Positions 10,195 through 22,840 are shown, numbered from the stretch's first letter. The stretch: DNA of 64,000 nt from Megascapheus bottae (GCA_024803745.1 JANJXV010000030.1:2995001-3059000); one strand, 5' to 3'. Notes: generated from the sequence alone by a model not told the origin. A program made the numbers and translations.

Positions 10195-10302
10195 CTCTGT
10201 GTGTATGTGTGTGTGTGAGAGAGAAAGAAACAGAGACAGAGAGAGGAGAGAGAGCTACAGAGAAAGGAGAGGGGGGAAGAGGGAGGGAGAGAAGGATAAT
10301 GT
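10195..10302. repeat. GT then GA compound microsatellite
   Basis: TGTGTGTATGTGTGTGTGTG passes into a long GA/GGA purine tract. Confidence 0.85.
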
Positions 10303-11826
10303 ATTCATTATTTTCAATATCAGACAGGGAGACCCTAAAATGAGATGCTATGCTACACTTCCCTTTAACGTACACTCAAGGTAAAATTTTTCCCCTTAGA
10401 GACCGTTCATCAAGTAGAACCTATTTACATGCAATTTACATACGATGCTTTTGCTGCTGCCTCATTATAAAAGTAGTACATGTGAGATAAAATGTAAACC
10501 CTACATTAAGTGTATACTGTCAAAATAAGAGTGCAGCATGATTCAGGGTCCCCAGAGACAATGCCAGCTCACAACTCACAGTATGACCTTCTGGTGTTTT
10601 TCTGCCCTGCCATTCACGGGATTGGATTGTCATTGGAGGCCATGGTTAAAGGCCTGGACTCCAGCTTGTAACCCCGAGCCCCCAGGAACCTTCCCCCTTT
10701 ACAAGCTGGTACCTGGTGCGTGGCTGTGACGTGATGGGGATGAATGCTGACTGAGGCAGGCGGACTGATAAGCTAAGGTTTACTCCCTACCAATTTGCGA
10801 TAATGCTTCTCATCATTGAGTTTTGCAACTTGACTTTAAATGTAAATCCACCCTCCTATTTTTAAAATCTGCAATTCATTCCAAAACATCGACTGATTTA
10901 ACTGCATTAAAAAAAAATCAATCCTCTTAAAATGGTCTCGCAACTTTGAAGTACGGTTGCTTTGACTTTTCTATCGGGGAGCCAGGACTTCACTGAGCAG
11001 TTTCTCCGCTGTGGAACTGTGCAGGGGGGTTTGGATTTGTAAAAGCGAGGCACAGATACTATTCTGCAGTGCCCAGACTCGTCTTAACACCATTGACCAG
11101 TTCTGAGTATTGGGCTGATGGGGAATTAGTGACCAGTGTGGATGGAAAATTAAAAAGAAAAAACTGTTATGTAGACTGTTGAAATGTAGACTGTCCCATT
11201 TGCAGGACCACAACAAACAAGGTGACAGATGGTTAGGTTCTGAATGTGTACATATTCATCCATTTAGCTACTGGAAAAGATGCTCTCTGCATGGAGGTGT
11301 CTGGCTACACAGGTGTATTGTGTGTTTGCTTCCTAAATGAATAAAGGCATGATTTTAAAAAGATTTAAATATGTGGTACAACGCTGTTCTTTTGGGAGAG
11401 GCATCATTATAAAAAGGAAAACTGAATTGTCACATGAGCTGTGTGCTAAACTGCTACGTGAAGGCGGAAGGCATTTGTGGAAGGGAGGCCAGGAGGAGAT
11501 TTGTTGGATCCCATACTTCACAAATAGCTGTCACATGGAATATATTTATATTATTTACATACTTTCATCACTGTGTATGGCTGACATCCAAGCTAGAGAT
11601 AGGAACCAAGTTGGTAGATAGGGAAAGCCTAAATTAAATAGATCAGGTCCAAGTTGGTCCCTTGCCTGGGAAATGAGGCCTTTTTCAGAAATCACCAGCA
11701 CATAAAACAACGCCATTCTAGCAGGTGTGTTATGATGTATCTTTGTGGGTCTCGTGGGTATTTCCCATCCACGTAGTGATGTGAAGGGTGTTTGTTTCCC
11801 CCTCTTTGCCAGTTGTCTTAAAAAAA
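10303..11826. other. AT-rich non-coding sequence
   Basis: No gene or repeat recognised. An A-run lies at about 10908-10916. Confidence 0.4.
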
Positions 11827-11827
11827 T

Positions 11828-12365
11828 TCAGATTCTTTGCCTGTTTTAATGGTATTGCTTGTTCCCTGGCCATTGAGTCATTTGAATTCCTTTTTTAAAT
11901 CACTGTAGGAATTGAGATCCTTGGTAGCCATCTTTTAATCAGATGCATGATTTTTCTTGATCTATAGGCTGTTGGTTGTTTTGTTTGCTGTGTAGAAAGC
12001 TTTCCCTTGTGTTATCTTTACTTTTGTTGCTATGCTTTGTTATTATCTCACCTCCATCCCGAAAAAAACATGATCGCCCAAACAGGTCTTAGATCTTCTG
12101 TTTGAGTAGAAAACCCCATTTTTGAGTTGCTTTTTATATTTGAAATGAATGAGATAATATCCTGTCATTCTTCTCTATATGTATATCTGGTTTTTCCCCA
12201 AACCAGTTATTAAAGAAACTGTCCTTTTCCCTGTGTGTGTTCTCGGCCTTTGTTGTAAATTGGTTGGTTGTCAATATGTGGGTTTATTTCTGGGTTTTCT
12301 GTCCTGTTCCATTGGTCTCCATCTTTGTATTTATGCTAGAGTGATGCTGACAACAACCACGTTTA
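11828..12365 (-). mobile_element. Old L1 ORF2 fragment, minus strand
   Basis: The plus strand reads as the complement of mammalian L1 ORF2: 'gctgtgtagaaagct', then CCAGTTATTAAAGAAACTGT, then 'gttccattggtctccatctttg'. The order and spacing match L1. It is diverged and lacks both ends; the frame is broken by many stops, so it is inactive. Confidence 0.7.
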
Positions 12366-12369
12366 ACTA

Positions 12370-13450
12370 TGGATTGTTATTACATATATGTTTATATATA
12401 CACATCCATATATGGAAAATAAAACCTTATGAGGTTAACACATTTCCCAAGCTTAAGCATATAATAATAAAGGTCAGTGAATCCAAGTCTTATTATCTGG
12501 CTGTGGCATTACAGAAATACTTTTTTTTTTAGAATTTTTCATCAGAAATAAGAAACCAGGTTAAAAAAAAATGAAGAACCACACACTGAGGCCTGGTCTT
12601 AGAGAAAAAATGAGGAAGTAAATCTGGGAGGGATTGGAGTATTTCTTTAGTCTTAGCGGTCAGTCTTATCTGATGAGGTGCCTGAGAAGGTCAGAAAGTC
12701 ACTTAGACCAGGCGGAATCAGGAAGCTGGAGCCTGGGTCACAAGGCTCATCAGGTGAGACGATTCATGGCCACTCTCCAGCTTCAACATGCAAAGAATTC
12801 TGCGCCCAGCAGTGCCCTGTCTTATAGCCTGTCCCCAGCATTCTACACTTTGCTCTCTGATCACTTTCTCTCTGAAAAACATTGTCCTCTTGTATGGACA
12901 CTTAATTTAGCTTCCCTTCCATTTTCTTTCTTAGCTCTCCTGGCATTGCAAGGGACCAGGGTACATTCTATCTTCAACCTGTCTCCATATTCTCTTTATC
13001 CTGGTTTTGTTTTCCTCTCCCATGTTTTTGCTTGGTCTTTTTTTTTTTCAGTTGCACAGAACATGGCTTCTCTAGCTCACTCTTCAAACTCCATGCCTGT
13101 TCCCTCTGGATTACCCCTCAAAGAGGACTGCTCATGTCCCTCCCTCCATTCTCACTCACTCCCCTGGACCCGACATGCCCTCCTCAGGCTCTTTCCCTTT
13201 ACCACATAAACCATGCTTACACTCAGACTCAAAACTGGCCGCAGGGGAAGTCCTGTAGGAAGGGACTACATCCAGGACAGAGGACAAACCTCCTTCCCAG
13301 CCAACCCCATTTGTCCTGTCAGTGGATTCCCTCACAAGAGGAAAATACAAAGGAAATAGAATTAGATTTTCCTAGGCTACCCCTGTCCATGCTTCCCCTC
13401 CTGTCCTGGATGTATTCCCTGCCTACAGGCCTTCCCCTGCAGCTAGTTTT
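12370..13450. other. Non-coding sequence with one moderately long open frame
   Basis: A plus-strand frame of 191 codons (12634-13209) has an acceptor-like TATTTCTTTAG before 12651 and a good donor, CATCAG|GTGAGA, at 12753. The product is serine- and leucine-rich and unrecognised. I treat it as chance. Confidence 0.35.
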
Positions 13451-13452
13451 TC

Positions 13453-13513
13453 CTCCCCCTCCCCCTCCCCCTCCTCCTCCTTCTCCTCTTCCTCCTCCTC
13501 TTCTTCTTCTTGG
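13453..13513. repeat. CCT/CTT polypyrimidine microsatellite
   Basis: CCTCCCCCTCCCCCTCCCCC followed by CCT and CTT triplets. Confidence 0.85.
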
Positions 13514-13514
13514 C

Positions 13515-14568
13515 ATTTCCCAATTCTGGAGAGAAATCAGAGTCATGTACAATTTCACCTCTATGTAACTTTCATCCGCATGTCCTTTCACCCTCTGTTG
13601 GGATGACTCTAGCCTCATCAGCAGGCTCTGGGTTTCTGCAGAGACCTCCTTAAAAAAAAATTCCTGAAAGTTGCTATCTGCAGCTTGGCTGTAACAGTCG
13701 TACACACATCAGCAGACCTGTGTTCTCCAAGAAAATGCTTTTCAGTCCTCACACTGTGTTAATGTGTCATTCCCACGTCTATTAATACATTTGCCGCACT
13801 GATTGCACTAGAATGAGTTACATAACAGCAGAGTTTTCCTCCGAACTGTGGAGCTTCTCATAAGGAGTCACCCGTGATCTGCGTTCTCTGCCCAACACAA
13901 GACATCTTGAAGCAGCACCCCAAACGGCATGATACTGTGGGTGCTTATGAGAGCAGAGATCTTAATGTTTTACTTACTGGCCTAGCCCAAAGGATTAGTG
14001 TCTTGGTGGCAAAAGGCAAAATAATGTGTTAATAAACAGAAAGCCGTCTCCAGTGAGTGTTACAGTGACCGTACTAGACTTTCCCAGCTGACATTCAGTC
14101 TCCCTGGCCTGGAACATTGTGTGCGTGAGTGTGTTGGTGGCCTGCAGATGGAGGGGGTCTGGGGGAGGGAGGAACATGTCCTATGTCCTTTCACACAGTG
14201 TCTCCTGTAGAAGCACTCTCCTCATCAACCCATGCTCACGGCCAGTGGTTATCAAGAAGTCAACATTGGTTGATCTCCAGCCACCACAAATAGTTGTGCT
14301 GCTGGATCTCAGTAATCACCAGAAGGGTTCGGATTGTGGTGATTCTGATGTCTTCAAACCCAGGTCCCAAGATCAATCGTGGCTCCATAATTGCTAAAAA
14401 TGATAGTTGTGGGTTAAAACCAGCCCAGATAGTTAAGAATAGGGGCAGAGCTGCTCAGTGTGCATTCTAAGAAAACGTCTTGCATGGTGCTTCCGGCTGA
14501 CAAAATTTAAGACCAAGAGAAAAGAAAAACGCAGAGAGAAGGTAGAAAAAAATAGGTGGAAGTTGGGG
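13515..14568. other. No gene or repeat recognised
   Basis: Unique-looking non-coding sequence, mixed composition. Confidence 0.4.
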
Positions 14569-14602
14569 GGGGGGAGAGAGACAGAGAGAGAGATAGAGAT
14601 TT
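14569..14602 (+). repeat. Short G-run and GA microsatellite
   Basis: A G-run followed by GAGAGAGACAGAGAGAGAGA. Confidence 0.75.
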
Positions 14603-14819
14603 TCCATTTTCCTGTTTTTATGAGTAAATGACTAGCGTGGATTGGTAAGGGGTACGTTATCATAGGCTCTTCTGTCTCTTAAAGTGAGCCATATTTGATT
14701 CAGGCTGTCGCTCAGATTTTGAAGGAAGGGTGGACTGTTCTTTCTCATTGAAACTTAAACTCAAGTAATAATAGATCTCAGGAAGAGAATTAAGATGCTG
14801 CTGTTTCATTCAAATAGAA

Positions 14820-14942
14820 CCTATTATATGTGTGTATATGCATTATATATGTCTATGTATATTTATATATAAGTATGTATTTATACAATACATGTATATA
14901 CGCAGAGGTTTATACATACATAATGTATACATTATATATGCA
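14820..14942. repeat. TATATG/TATA-rich microsatellite
   Basis: Imperfect TATATG, TGTATA and ATACAT units. Confidence 0.75.
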
Positions 14943-14944
14943 GT

Positions 14945-15265
14945 GTGCTCACATGGAGAACAGGAGTGATTATATCAAATGTAAGCCATTCTGGCTTGCA
15001 TTTTTTTGTTGTTGTTGTTTCTGATCTTGGTTGGGTCAGGGAGCTGTCACACACAGATGTATGATGTGGTACTGAATGGTTGCAGTTCTGAGAAAGTATA
15101 TACACATAGCATAATATACCGTATATGAACAGTTGCATGTCAGAAAGTCAATAAAATGGCCTAAGTCGTTGTATTTGCTAAGAGTTCCGTTGTCATCAAT
15201 AGTCTAAAAAGGCCATGGATTGGTTTTTCCCACTCATTACAAGGCATTTTCTAGAGATCTGTTTT
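14945..15265. other. AT-rich non-coding sequence
   Basis: Contains a short TTG repeat (15007-15020). No gene recognised. Confidence 0.4.
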
Positions 15266-15267
15266 TC

Positions 15268-15358
15268 TGTTTATGGGGTACAGACGGAGGAATCAAACCC
15301 AGGACTTGGAGCATGTTAGGCAAACACTCTACCACTAGGCCAGACGTCCAGCCTCAAG
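15268..15358 (-). mobile_element. ID-like (tRNA-derived) SINE, minus strand
   Basis: The plus strand shows the reverse complement of the ID head: GGAATCAAACCCAGGACTTG (B-box region) followed by 'ttaggcaaacactctaccactaggcca'. No Geo half is attached. Confidence 0.7.
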
Positions 15359-15549
15359 AGCCCTTATATAAACAAAATTTAATAATCCTATGTGGCTACT
15401 ACCTTTCCACAAATTCATCATAAAGTAGTATATTAACGTTTACAAAAAGCTAATCATCATTATATGGCTTAACCTCTTTGAAATCCTGGGGCAGTAAAGA
15501 TGCTTGAGCCTGGCAGTCCCGTCCAGTCTCTTTCTAGCTTTTCTCCTGG

Positions 15550-15670
15550 CCATTCACTTGACTGAATTTATTAAGTTCCTGAATTGTGTCATTGTCAGTG
15601 TTGGAGATACAGGACAAACAATTGGGACAAGATTCTGCCACTATGGAATTTATATCCATAGGAAACTGCA
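15550..15670 (-). mobile_element. Possible L2 3'-end fragment, minus strand
   Basis: The pattern TTTATTAAGTTCCTGAATTG, 'ttggagataca', 'ctatggaatttatat' follows the reverse complement of the L2 3' end. It is old and diverged. Confidence 0.45.
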
Positions 15671-15671
15671 C

Positions 15672-16812
15672 CAAATCCAGACTTAAATCCCCCAAGGGAG
15701 TCTAAACAAGTCTGCTCAACTTGGTGTAGGGGTTTACTGGGGCAGTTGTGACCATTGGGTGTGAAGCCATTCCTAACACTTTCCTTCTTCTTTAATTACA
15801 TTCACTGTTTCTAGAACAATCATATGTAATTCCTAACCCTCCCCCATATACAGCCACACATTCTCCCTCTTCCATTCTATTGACTGTTTTCTTAATAGAT
15901 AAATAAATAGCTAATGAGACTGCCCATACTCATCCTCACCACTAGGTGGCAGACGCCTGCGCTTGTGCTCAACCAGCCTGGTGGTTTGGAAAGGTTCAAA
16001 GCCTGAACCCAAGGGTGGCAGCTTTCCATGAGTGATAGGCTTGCCTTGCTACTGAGAGCTATGCTCTTGGACTCTATGTGCTGAGCCCAGCCATGGTATT
16101 TGGCCATTGGTCTGGTGACATTCTCTGCTCCCCTCCCTTCCACCTGGGGACCAGGGGAAGCCCCCGCAGGCTCCAGGGCTTTCTCATGTTCAAGGAGCTA
16201 CCCTGCGCTCTGTTTTGTTTACCTGGAAAGTGTGGAAGTTGGCTTCTCAGCTGGAAATGTAAATGAATGGGCTGGTGACTCGGAGGGATGTGTTGATTTG
16301 TCAGACAGGTGAGAAGCAAGTAGTCTCCCCTTCAGTTAATCAAACTCTTAGCTGCAGGAATCTTAGGAAAATGCAGACTGATCCAAAGTGCTATGGGGGT
16401 AAGACACATGAACCAAAGTCAACCTGAATCCTACTCCTTGACAGTCCCTCGCCCGATGCTGGCCTCAACGAAGTAAAAACGGTCTCCGTGCTGTCTAAAG
16501 CACGGAGGGCGCCATGCTGCATGCTTCCCAAGTCCATCTCAGAGTGAGCTAGAACAAAGCGGTGCCCAGAACTTTAAACTTCTTCCAGAAAACGTAAATG
16601 ACTTACGCCTGCTGTGTGTGGCTTCTTCCACTGCTAGGACAAAATTCACCTGAGGGAGTGGCATTTGGAAAGAACTGTTCAAAAATCTGTGGCACAGTCT
16701 TCACCCTAGATGTATCTTGATAAGCTTCCAAATGTTAACGCATAAAACAAGAACTATCAGTCCCACATTGTTCCTCAGATTCAGGTGTTGGATAAGCCAA
16801 GTCTTTCCGAAA
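15672..16812. other. No gene or repeat recognised
   Basis: Unique-looking sequence with some GC-richer stretches near 16080-16200. Nothing supports an exon. Confidence 0.4.
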
Positions 16813-16815
16813 GGA

Positions 16816-16884
16816 GAGAGGGAGGGAGGGAGAAAGGGAGGAAGGGAGGAAGAGAGCGAGGGAGGAGGGGGAGGGAGGGAGGAA

Positions 16885-16951
<67 letters not shown>
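16816..16951 (+). repeat. GGGA tract followed by a long perfect GA microsatellite
   Basis: GGGAGGGAGGGAGAAAGGGA-type units lead into about 33 GA dinucleotides (about 16886-16951). The length and purity suggest a young, probably polymorphic locus. Confidence 0.9.
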
Positions 16952-16955
<4 letters not shown>

Positions 16956-17121
16956 AAAGGTCCAGTGAAATATAACTTGTTGGAGACCCAGGGTGGAAGA
17001 TTCTAGCTGTGCTTGCCTTGTAAGTAAAAGGCCTTGCCATTATTTTGTCCATATAAGAACAGTGCAGCCCAGCACATCCGTGATCTGATGCAAAGAAAAA
17101 AAAACTTCAATTCCCTTATAA

Positions 17122-17322
17122 AATGGCTCTGGGAATTGAACACAAAGCCTTTAGCTTACTAGGCAAGCACTCTGAGATAGGAAGCATGCCTCAGCCCTTT
17201 GGTTTATTTTTCTAGGAGGTCTCACATTTTTCCTGGTACAGCCTTGGACTTTGGGCCTCCTGCCCTCTAACTCCCACATAATGGGGTTTGTGAAGGGGAG
17301 CCACCAGGCCTGGCTGCTTTTT
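17122..17322 (-). mobile_element. Degenerate SINE(s), minus strand: ID-like then B1-like
   Basis: The reverse ID head is seen as GGGAATTGAACACAAAGCCT with 'aggcaagcactctgaga', followed by 'aggtctcac...' and 'ggagccaccaggcctggct', which resemble a reverse B1-like head. It could be one dimer or two adjacent insertions. Confidence 0.5.
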
Positions 17323-17489
17323 GAGCTAGAGGTCTCACTAACACCTCTCCAAAGTGCCACCCTCACTAGTTAAGAAAAATGAACAGTTCTTACAGATGAG
17401 GCTCTTCAAAGTAGCCTCCTTATTTTACCAGAGCTCATTATTTAAAATTAAGGGCTGACTGCCTCTAGTGCTGCTTTGTGTTTACTAAT

Positions 17490-17606
17490 TCTTTCAGAGA
17501 TGTAGTCTCGAGGACCTTTTCTGTCCAGACTGGCCTCCAACATCAATCCTCTACATCGCAGTCTCCTGAGTAGCTAGGAACACAGTTGCAAGCCATCAAT
17601 ATCAGG
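17490..17606 (-). mobile_element. B1-like SINE, minus strand
   Basis: The plus strand reads 'agatgtagtctcgaggac...cagactggcctccaacatcaatcc' and CTCCTGAGTAGCTAGGAACA. This is the reverse complement of a B1/Alu-type head. Confidence 0.6.
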
Positions 17607-17952
17607 CTTTTTCCTTTGAGTTTCATCATCCCCCAGAATTTGTCTCTGAGTTGAAGTTGTGTAAAGTGAGATGCCAAACATCTCACCAGGAAGTAAGTCT
17701 GTTACGAACCCTGGATTGTTAGACCTGTGCTTAGCTAGATGTTTGCTGAAAGTGGAAATGGAAGTAGAAAGTGCATGCCTGTCCCAGCACAGTGCACACA
17801 GGACGCCCAGGAGAGACAAGTCTGTCCAGACCTTCCCTGAGAAAACACACATTACCAGCTCTGACCCTGCTCTTCATTGATTCATTATGGATTGCTGGAT
17901 GTGATTTATACGGGGCAATGCTACTTAGCAACGTGTCATTTCTTTGCAATAG

Positions 17953-18005
17953 GCAGACTCCGAAGGCAGCTGAGGGCCCGGGGAGGAGTGGGGCTGTCGT
18001 TTGAG
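17953..18005 (+). other. Candidate 53-nt exon, weak
   Basis: Acceptor-like CATTTCTTTGCAATAG precedes base 17953 and donor-like TTTGAG|GTGAGGAG follows base 18005. One frame is open and reads RLRRQLRARGGVGLSFE. The segment and its flank (to about 18180) hold more CpG than the surroundings. No homologue is recognised; it may be a chance splice-site pair. Confidence 0.15.
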
Positions 18006-18009
18006 GTGA

Positions 18010-18402
18010 GGAGAGGTGGTTTTCCTGCTTCAGAGGTCTCTCCTTGCCTGGGCTATATTTCCAACTTTATCAAAGCATTTAGATGCCACGTTGTGCCCAC
18101 CGTTTTCCCTCCTCGAAAGCGGGGACCCGCCGCGTTGTCTTCTCTCACCTCAGAAGTGAACACTGATGAACGTGGAAGTTGATGCACAGCCTTCTCCCTC
18201 CATATCTCAAGTGCCCGCTGGAACTTCTGGGAGACCCAGGTGCCTGGACTTCCCTGAGAGGCAGGAAGTCAGTCGCGTGGGGAGTTCTGCAGGGCCCAGC
18301 CCTCCATCCAGGGTTGAGGACCCCTGAACTGCATGTACGGGGAGGTTTTAACCACCAAATAATAACACACTCGACTTAAGGAACATTTAAGCGTGGACTT
18401 TG
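18010..18402. other. Locally CpG-enriched intronic sequence
   Basis: A small CpG cluster lies at 18110-18135 (CGAAAGCGGGGACCCGCCGC). No gene is supported. Confidence 0.35.
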
Positions 18403-18411
18403 AAATGAGTC

Positions 18412-19110
18412 TCCTGCCCTCAGTAGATGAACGGATCAAGAAGATGTGGTATATTTACACCATGGAATGCCATCAGAAAGAACGACATCACACCATTTGA
18501 AAGGAAATGGGAAGACTCGGAAAAAATCATATTAAGTGAAGTAAGCCAGACTCAAAGGAACATCGGCTCCATGGTTTCCCTCATTTGTAATAATGAATAT
18601 GTGCCCGGGATTTTCCTGGAGAGGAGCGCAATAGCTCACAAGCCATGTGCTTATGGCCATGTAGGAAGAGGCTGAGCGAAATGACCTCCAGGACAGGGAA
18701 ACAAGAGGTTTGTCTTTGTGAGTGTTGTTCTTAATGTACTATGTGAAGATATATCTTTTCTCTTTTTTTTCTTTTCCTTTTCTTTTTTCTCTTTTGCTTT
18801 CCCTTAGGATTTATCCTCTGTTGCTGCTATATCTGACTTTGGTACCTGGTGTATTGAATATACATTTATTTGTTTATTTGAATCAGGCAAGGGAAGGGGA
18901 AAAACCAGGTGATGAGACAGCAGACAAAGGATGAAACAGTATAACAGTGATATTCACAGGACAATATATTGGCAATGAACCTTATAACTTGGGAAGGATG
19001 GGGAAAGGGAAAGTGGGAGAAAAACATAAGGAGTAATGCATTCACTACCTTACAAATGCAACTGTAACCCCACTATATATCACTCTGATAATAAAATAAA
19101 AATCAAAAAA
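18412..19110 (+). mobile_element. 5'-truncated L1 insertion with 3' UTR and A-rich tail
   Basis: The first ~240 bases encode the L1 ORF2 C-terminus in the plus frame, with residues WNAIRKNDITPF, KIILSEVSQTQRNIGSMVSL and ICNN recognisable. This is followed by a 3' UTR with 'aaccccactatatatcac', an AATAAA at 19090 and an A-rich tail. The near-repeat AAATGAGTC occurs at 18403-18411 and 19110-19118, consistent with a short target-site duplication. Only the last few percent of a full L1 is present, so it is inactive. Confidence 0.85.
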
Positions 19111-19124
19111 AATGAGTCCCATGG

Positions 19125-22100
19125 TAAGAAACAATGCAAACTGGAGCCTTCCCCAGTTTTCCCTCATTCCAGTAATGGTGTCTGTTTCTCAGGATTCGTG
19201 GAGGGCGTTGACTTTAGCATGAATCCTCTGCTACATCTCTGCATGCTTCCCAGTTATTTCATTTTAATAATCTTTATTTATGCTGCGGGTAAAATGTTTA
19301 AACATACCTTCTGCGTAAATAGATCATTATTTTTCAGGGGAGAAAAGAAAATGGAATTTTGATGAACAAATCATGAGATTTCACACAATGAAATATCAAG
19401 ACACCATGATGCAAGCATATTTTACTTGTACCTCTAGAGGTCATTGATTGACGTTATCTAATACCTTAAGTTTCAGGCAATTTAAAGATTTTTGTTTCTA
19501 ATGGTCAACAGATAAAAAAGAGATGATAAGGCCCAGATAAAACTCCTAAAATAGACAATGTGCCAGGTGTTTTTTTTTAAGAAAATTAATTATGCATCCC
19601 CCCTTATCATTTTTGAAAGACTGAGCCAATTTCAGTTATTCAACCAATGTTTATTTTCAAGGCAAACCAGGTGTGTTTGGCTAGTCCTAAAATAGTAAGG
19701 TTATATGCTGCATATTTAGAACACAGACTAGAAAGAATTCATCTTCACATTGGGCTTCTTTATTTTTAGACTTCGCAAGTGGCTTTCTTGGAGCCAGGCG
19801 CTCATTACCATTCAGCAGCGAGGTCCTGAGTCCACTTCATTTTCTGGTTCCTCTGTATTAAATGCTGCCATGTTTTACGTTCTCTATTTGAAGATGCTGA
19901 CCTTTTCATTAGAGCAAAGCGGCTTGGGAAGTGTAAATTTACGATCGGTTCTGTGAGCCAAACCATCTGTTTTTCCTAATAGCCAACTTATCATTTGATT
20001 GCAATTCAGTCTCCAATCCCCCCTTAAAATACTCAGCGAAGGGTATTTGCTCTTAACCTGTATTTATATTCTGCTTTGGTACGTGTTCTGTGCATGTCCC
20101 TTGTTATTTATAGACACAACAACCGAACAGACTACAGACATTAACTGAGTGTTCAGAGTTTGACCTCCGTGATGCAGCTTAGGGAATAGTCTATGTTACT
20201 AGCCTTTCATTCAGAAATTCCAACCATCTTTGCTATGCCATGCTTTATCTCCAGTGTGTTCTCTATCCCTCCATTTCTCTATATTAGGCTAGTTTCACAC
20301 TCTCTGTTGCTGTTCCCTCTATATTGATGTCAGATTCTTTTTATTGGGCCAGCAAAAATATGTAATTCTTTTTTTTTCTATCTTGCTGAGAATGCAGGAT
20401 GTAGTTTATGTTATACTGGGTGACATGTAGACTTGAGTAAGGCACTTAGATGTAATGGTGCTTTTCTGATGATGTCACTGTTAACGTCCCGGACATTACA
20501 GAAAATTAGGGATGTGGCATGCCTTCACTGAGAGATTAAAAACTGACACAAGAAACAGCTTACCTATTATAGCCAAGAAGAGAAGTTTATCTCTCATTTA
20601 TATTTTACAAAATGCTTTTCTTCAATACAAAAATAAGGAATCATGTCACCACCCAAGAGTGGTGAGGTGACAATATTTGACGCTGACCTGCATTATGAGT
20701 ATCACAAGCTTTCCCTGGGGATAGAAGGGTTTTCGTTTGTGTAATGACCTAGTGCCATGGAATCTTAAATTCTGAGGAAGTAGCTTGTCCATACCACGTA
20801 CTTAAAGAACTTTCTGGAACACCAATAAATAGTTTCTTCATTTACTTTGTTTCTTTTCTTTTTTCTACTTTGCTTCTTCAGAAGCAGCATCAGGACATGA
20901 TGGCTTGCAGTTTCACTATGTGGTGGTTCAGATTGTCTTTAATCAGACAATGATGGATACTCGGTTCTTGTAAAAAAAAATGCTATGACTTGTTGAAGAA
21001 GCACTTCGAAAAGAAAATAGCCACCCAAAAGCAGTGACGACATAGGTCAGGTCCTGAGAGCAGAGAGTGGAGGGAATACTGAAGATGACATCAAGTGGGC
21101 TTCAACATGAAGGGAGCCCGTGTTAGAGGAGCAGAAGATGGCCTTCCGGAATCAGAAGTTCTGGGTACTACTGGTGTTTGTAGTCACCCAAGTTTCACAA
21201 AGTGTGTTTGGTTTCTTCTCTGGAAATCAGAAACAGCAACATCAAGCCGATGAAGTGTCCTGAAGCACTGTTGAGGTATCCCCACCCCCACCCAGGGCCT
21301 TTGCCCAGGAAATAGGATAAAATTATAAAGAAATTGATTTTCTTCCTCATTTTTCCCAGCTTCTTTTTGTTGTTTGTTTTTTGAACACAGCAGGTGTGCA
21401 GTGTTGATGCTCACACTTTTTACAGTGAAAAGAAAATCACCTGTTGTAATAAAGAAGTTAGAGTTTTCAAAATGATGATAACTTGTTTGTAGACCACATT
21501 GACTGGAATAGTTAGCTCCACCACATATACTCAAAGACCACCTGGACTCCATTTCCAGAAGTTTCTATTAACTACTTAGCACTGCACTATGGAGGAAGAT
21601 GGAAGAAAGGAAGAAAGAAGAACATCTCGTAACCCCACTACAGCTTTTCAACCGTATTTTGAGACATTATATGAAATAACATGCCTTATATACTGAAGTA
21701 AAATTGATTATAAAATGTAAGTTGAGAAAGCTCAGGAAAGATTAGGAGATAAAATTCAATTAGTCATTCACAAAGAGCTTTAGTTCATGTGACAGACACA
21801 ACATTAGGTGCCCACCAAGGAGCAGGCGTTCAGATAGAGAAGGTGTTATCATTGCTTTGTCTAAGAAATAAGAAATCCCCCAAGAAGAAAGCCGTGGGTG
21901 TGGAGATCTGTCTCTCTCCCTTTGTGACGTCGCTTTGACTATCAGAGGCTATTAGGAGTGAGTTCTTCCATGTGTTCCTGTAGATTTCCGCTGTCCCTTT
22001 ATTTGTCCTGTCCATGGATGGGGTACCACCTGGGGATAGATTTTCTTGGGTAGAGTGGCCAACCTTCAAGAAGCTGCCATGAGCTTCTTGTCTCCAGCGT

Positions 22101-22745
22101 AGATCTGAAGTGGACTTCCTGGGCCTGCAGCAAGCTTTTGTCTCTACACCTACGTTGTTGCAAGGTATTAAACTGATTCTACACACTGCAGCGAGGGTGG
22201 ATTCTCAGTTGATCCCACACCCTTTGCTGACAGAGAACTCTGGAAAGATAATCAAAGAGTCTGAGTAGAAAGTGTGAGGATTAGAAGGTAACAGCAACCC
22301 TCCAGCTGAGATGGCCACGGGTTGCCTCTCCTCTCACAGCAGGCTGAGAATGGGTTGACGAGGTGTTGGTAGAGCAGGAAGAGGTGGCTCACTTTGGGCA
22401 TGTGGACGGAAAGTTGTTGGAGAGCATGGGGGAGGCAGGTGGGATGCCTTGATTTCAAGTCAGTAAACAAAGCTGGGTGCTGAGGATAAGGTATGGGGTT
22501 GGCAGGCCCCGGGGGAGACGCAGCAGGGATGGCAGGTAGAAGGCAGCCAGTGAGCTGATGTGAAGAACCAGACAGGACCGAGTAGTACCAGCTGCTGGCC
22601 AAGGAGGGGAGGCACTGGACAGGTGACAGCAGCGGGGGAGATCAAATGACATCCCGAAACCAGTGGTTCTGTTGAGTGAGAATGTTCTCGGAAAGAATGA
22701 ATGGACCACAATGTTGTATCCTATAATACAGGAGTTTAATAAAAA
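19125..22745. other. Long repeat-poor AT-rich sequence, no gene recognised
   Basis: About 3.6 kb with no interspersed repeat I could identify and no credible exon. Repeat-poor intronic stretches like this can hold conserved regulatory elements, but none can be identified without alignment. Short T-runs occur near 19570 and 20370. Confidence 0.4.
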
Positions 22746-22749
22746 GACC

Positions 22750-22840
22750 TGCAGCTGGAGCTTAGTGATAGGCTGTGCTTACCTAACACTATTCAAACCC
22801 GGCACCACAAGTAATTAATAATAATAATAATAATGATCAT
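22750..22840 (+). mobile_element. ID-like SINE with TAA-repeat tail
   Basis: 'gcagctggagcttagtgataggctgtgcttacctaac' is a diverged ID head and TTCAAACCCGGCACCACAAG the B-box region, ending in (TAA)n at 22818-22836. The old A-tail has become a microsatellite. Confidence 0.65.

Noticed and set aside
12634..13209. Plus-strand frame of 191 codons, with a possible exon 12651-12753
   Set aside because: One frame of this length is expected by chance in 64 kb; weak acceptor; no recognisable protein.
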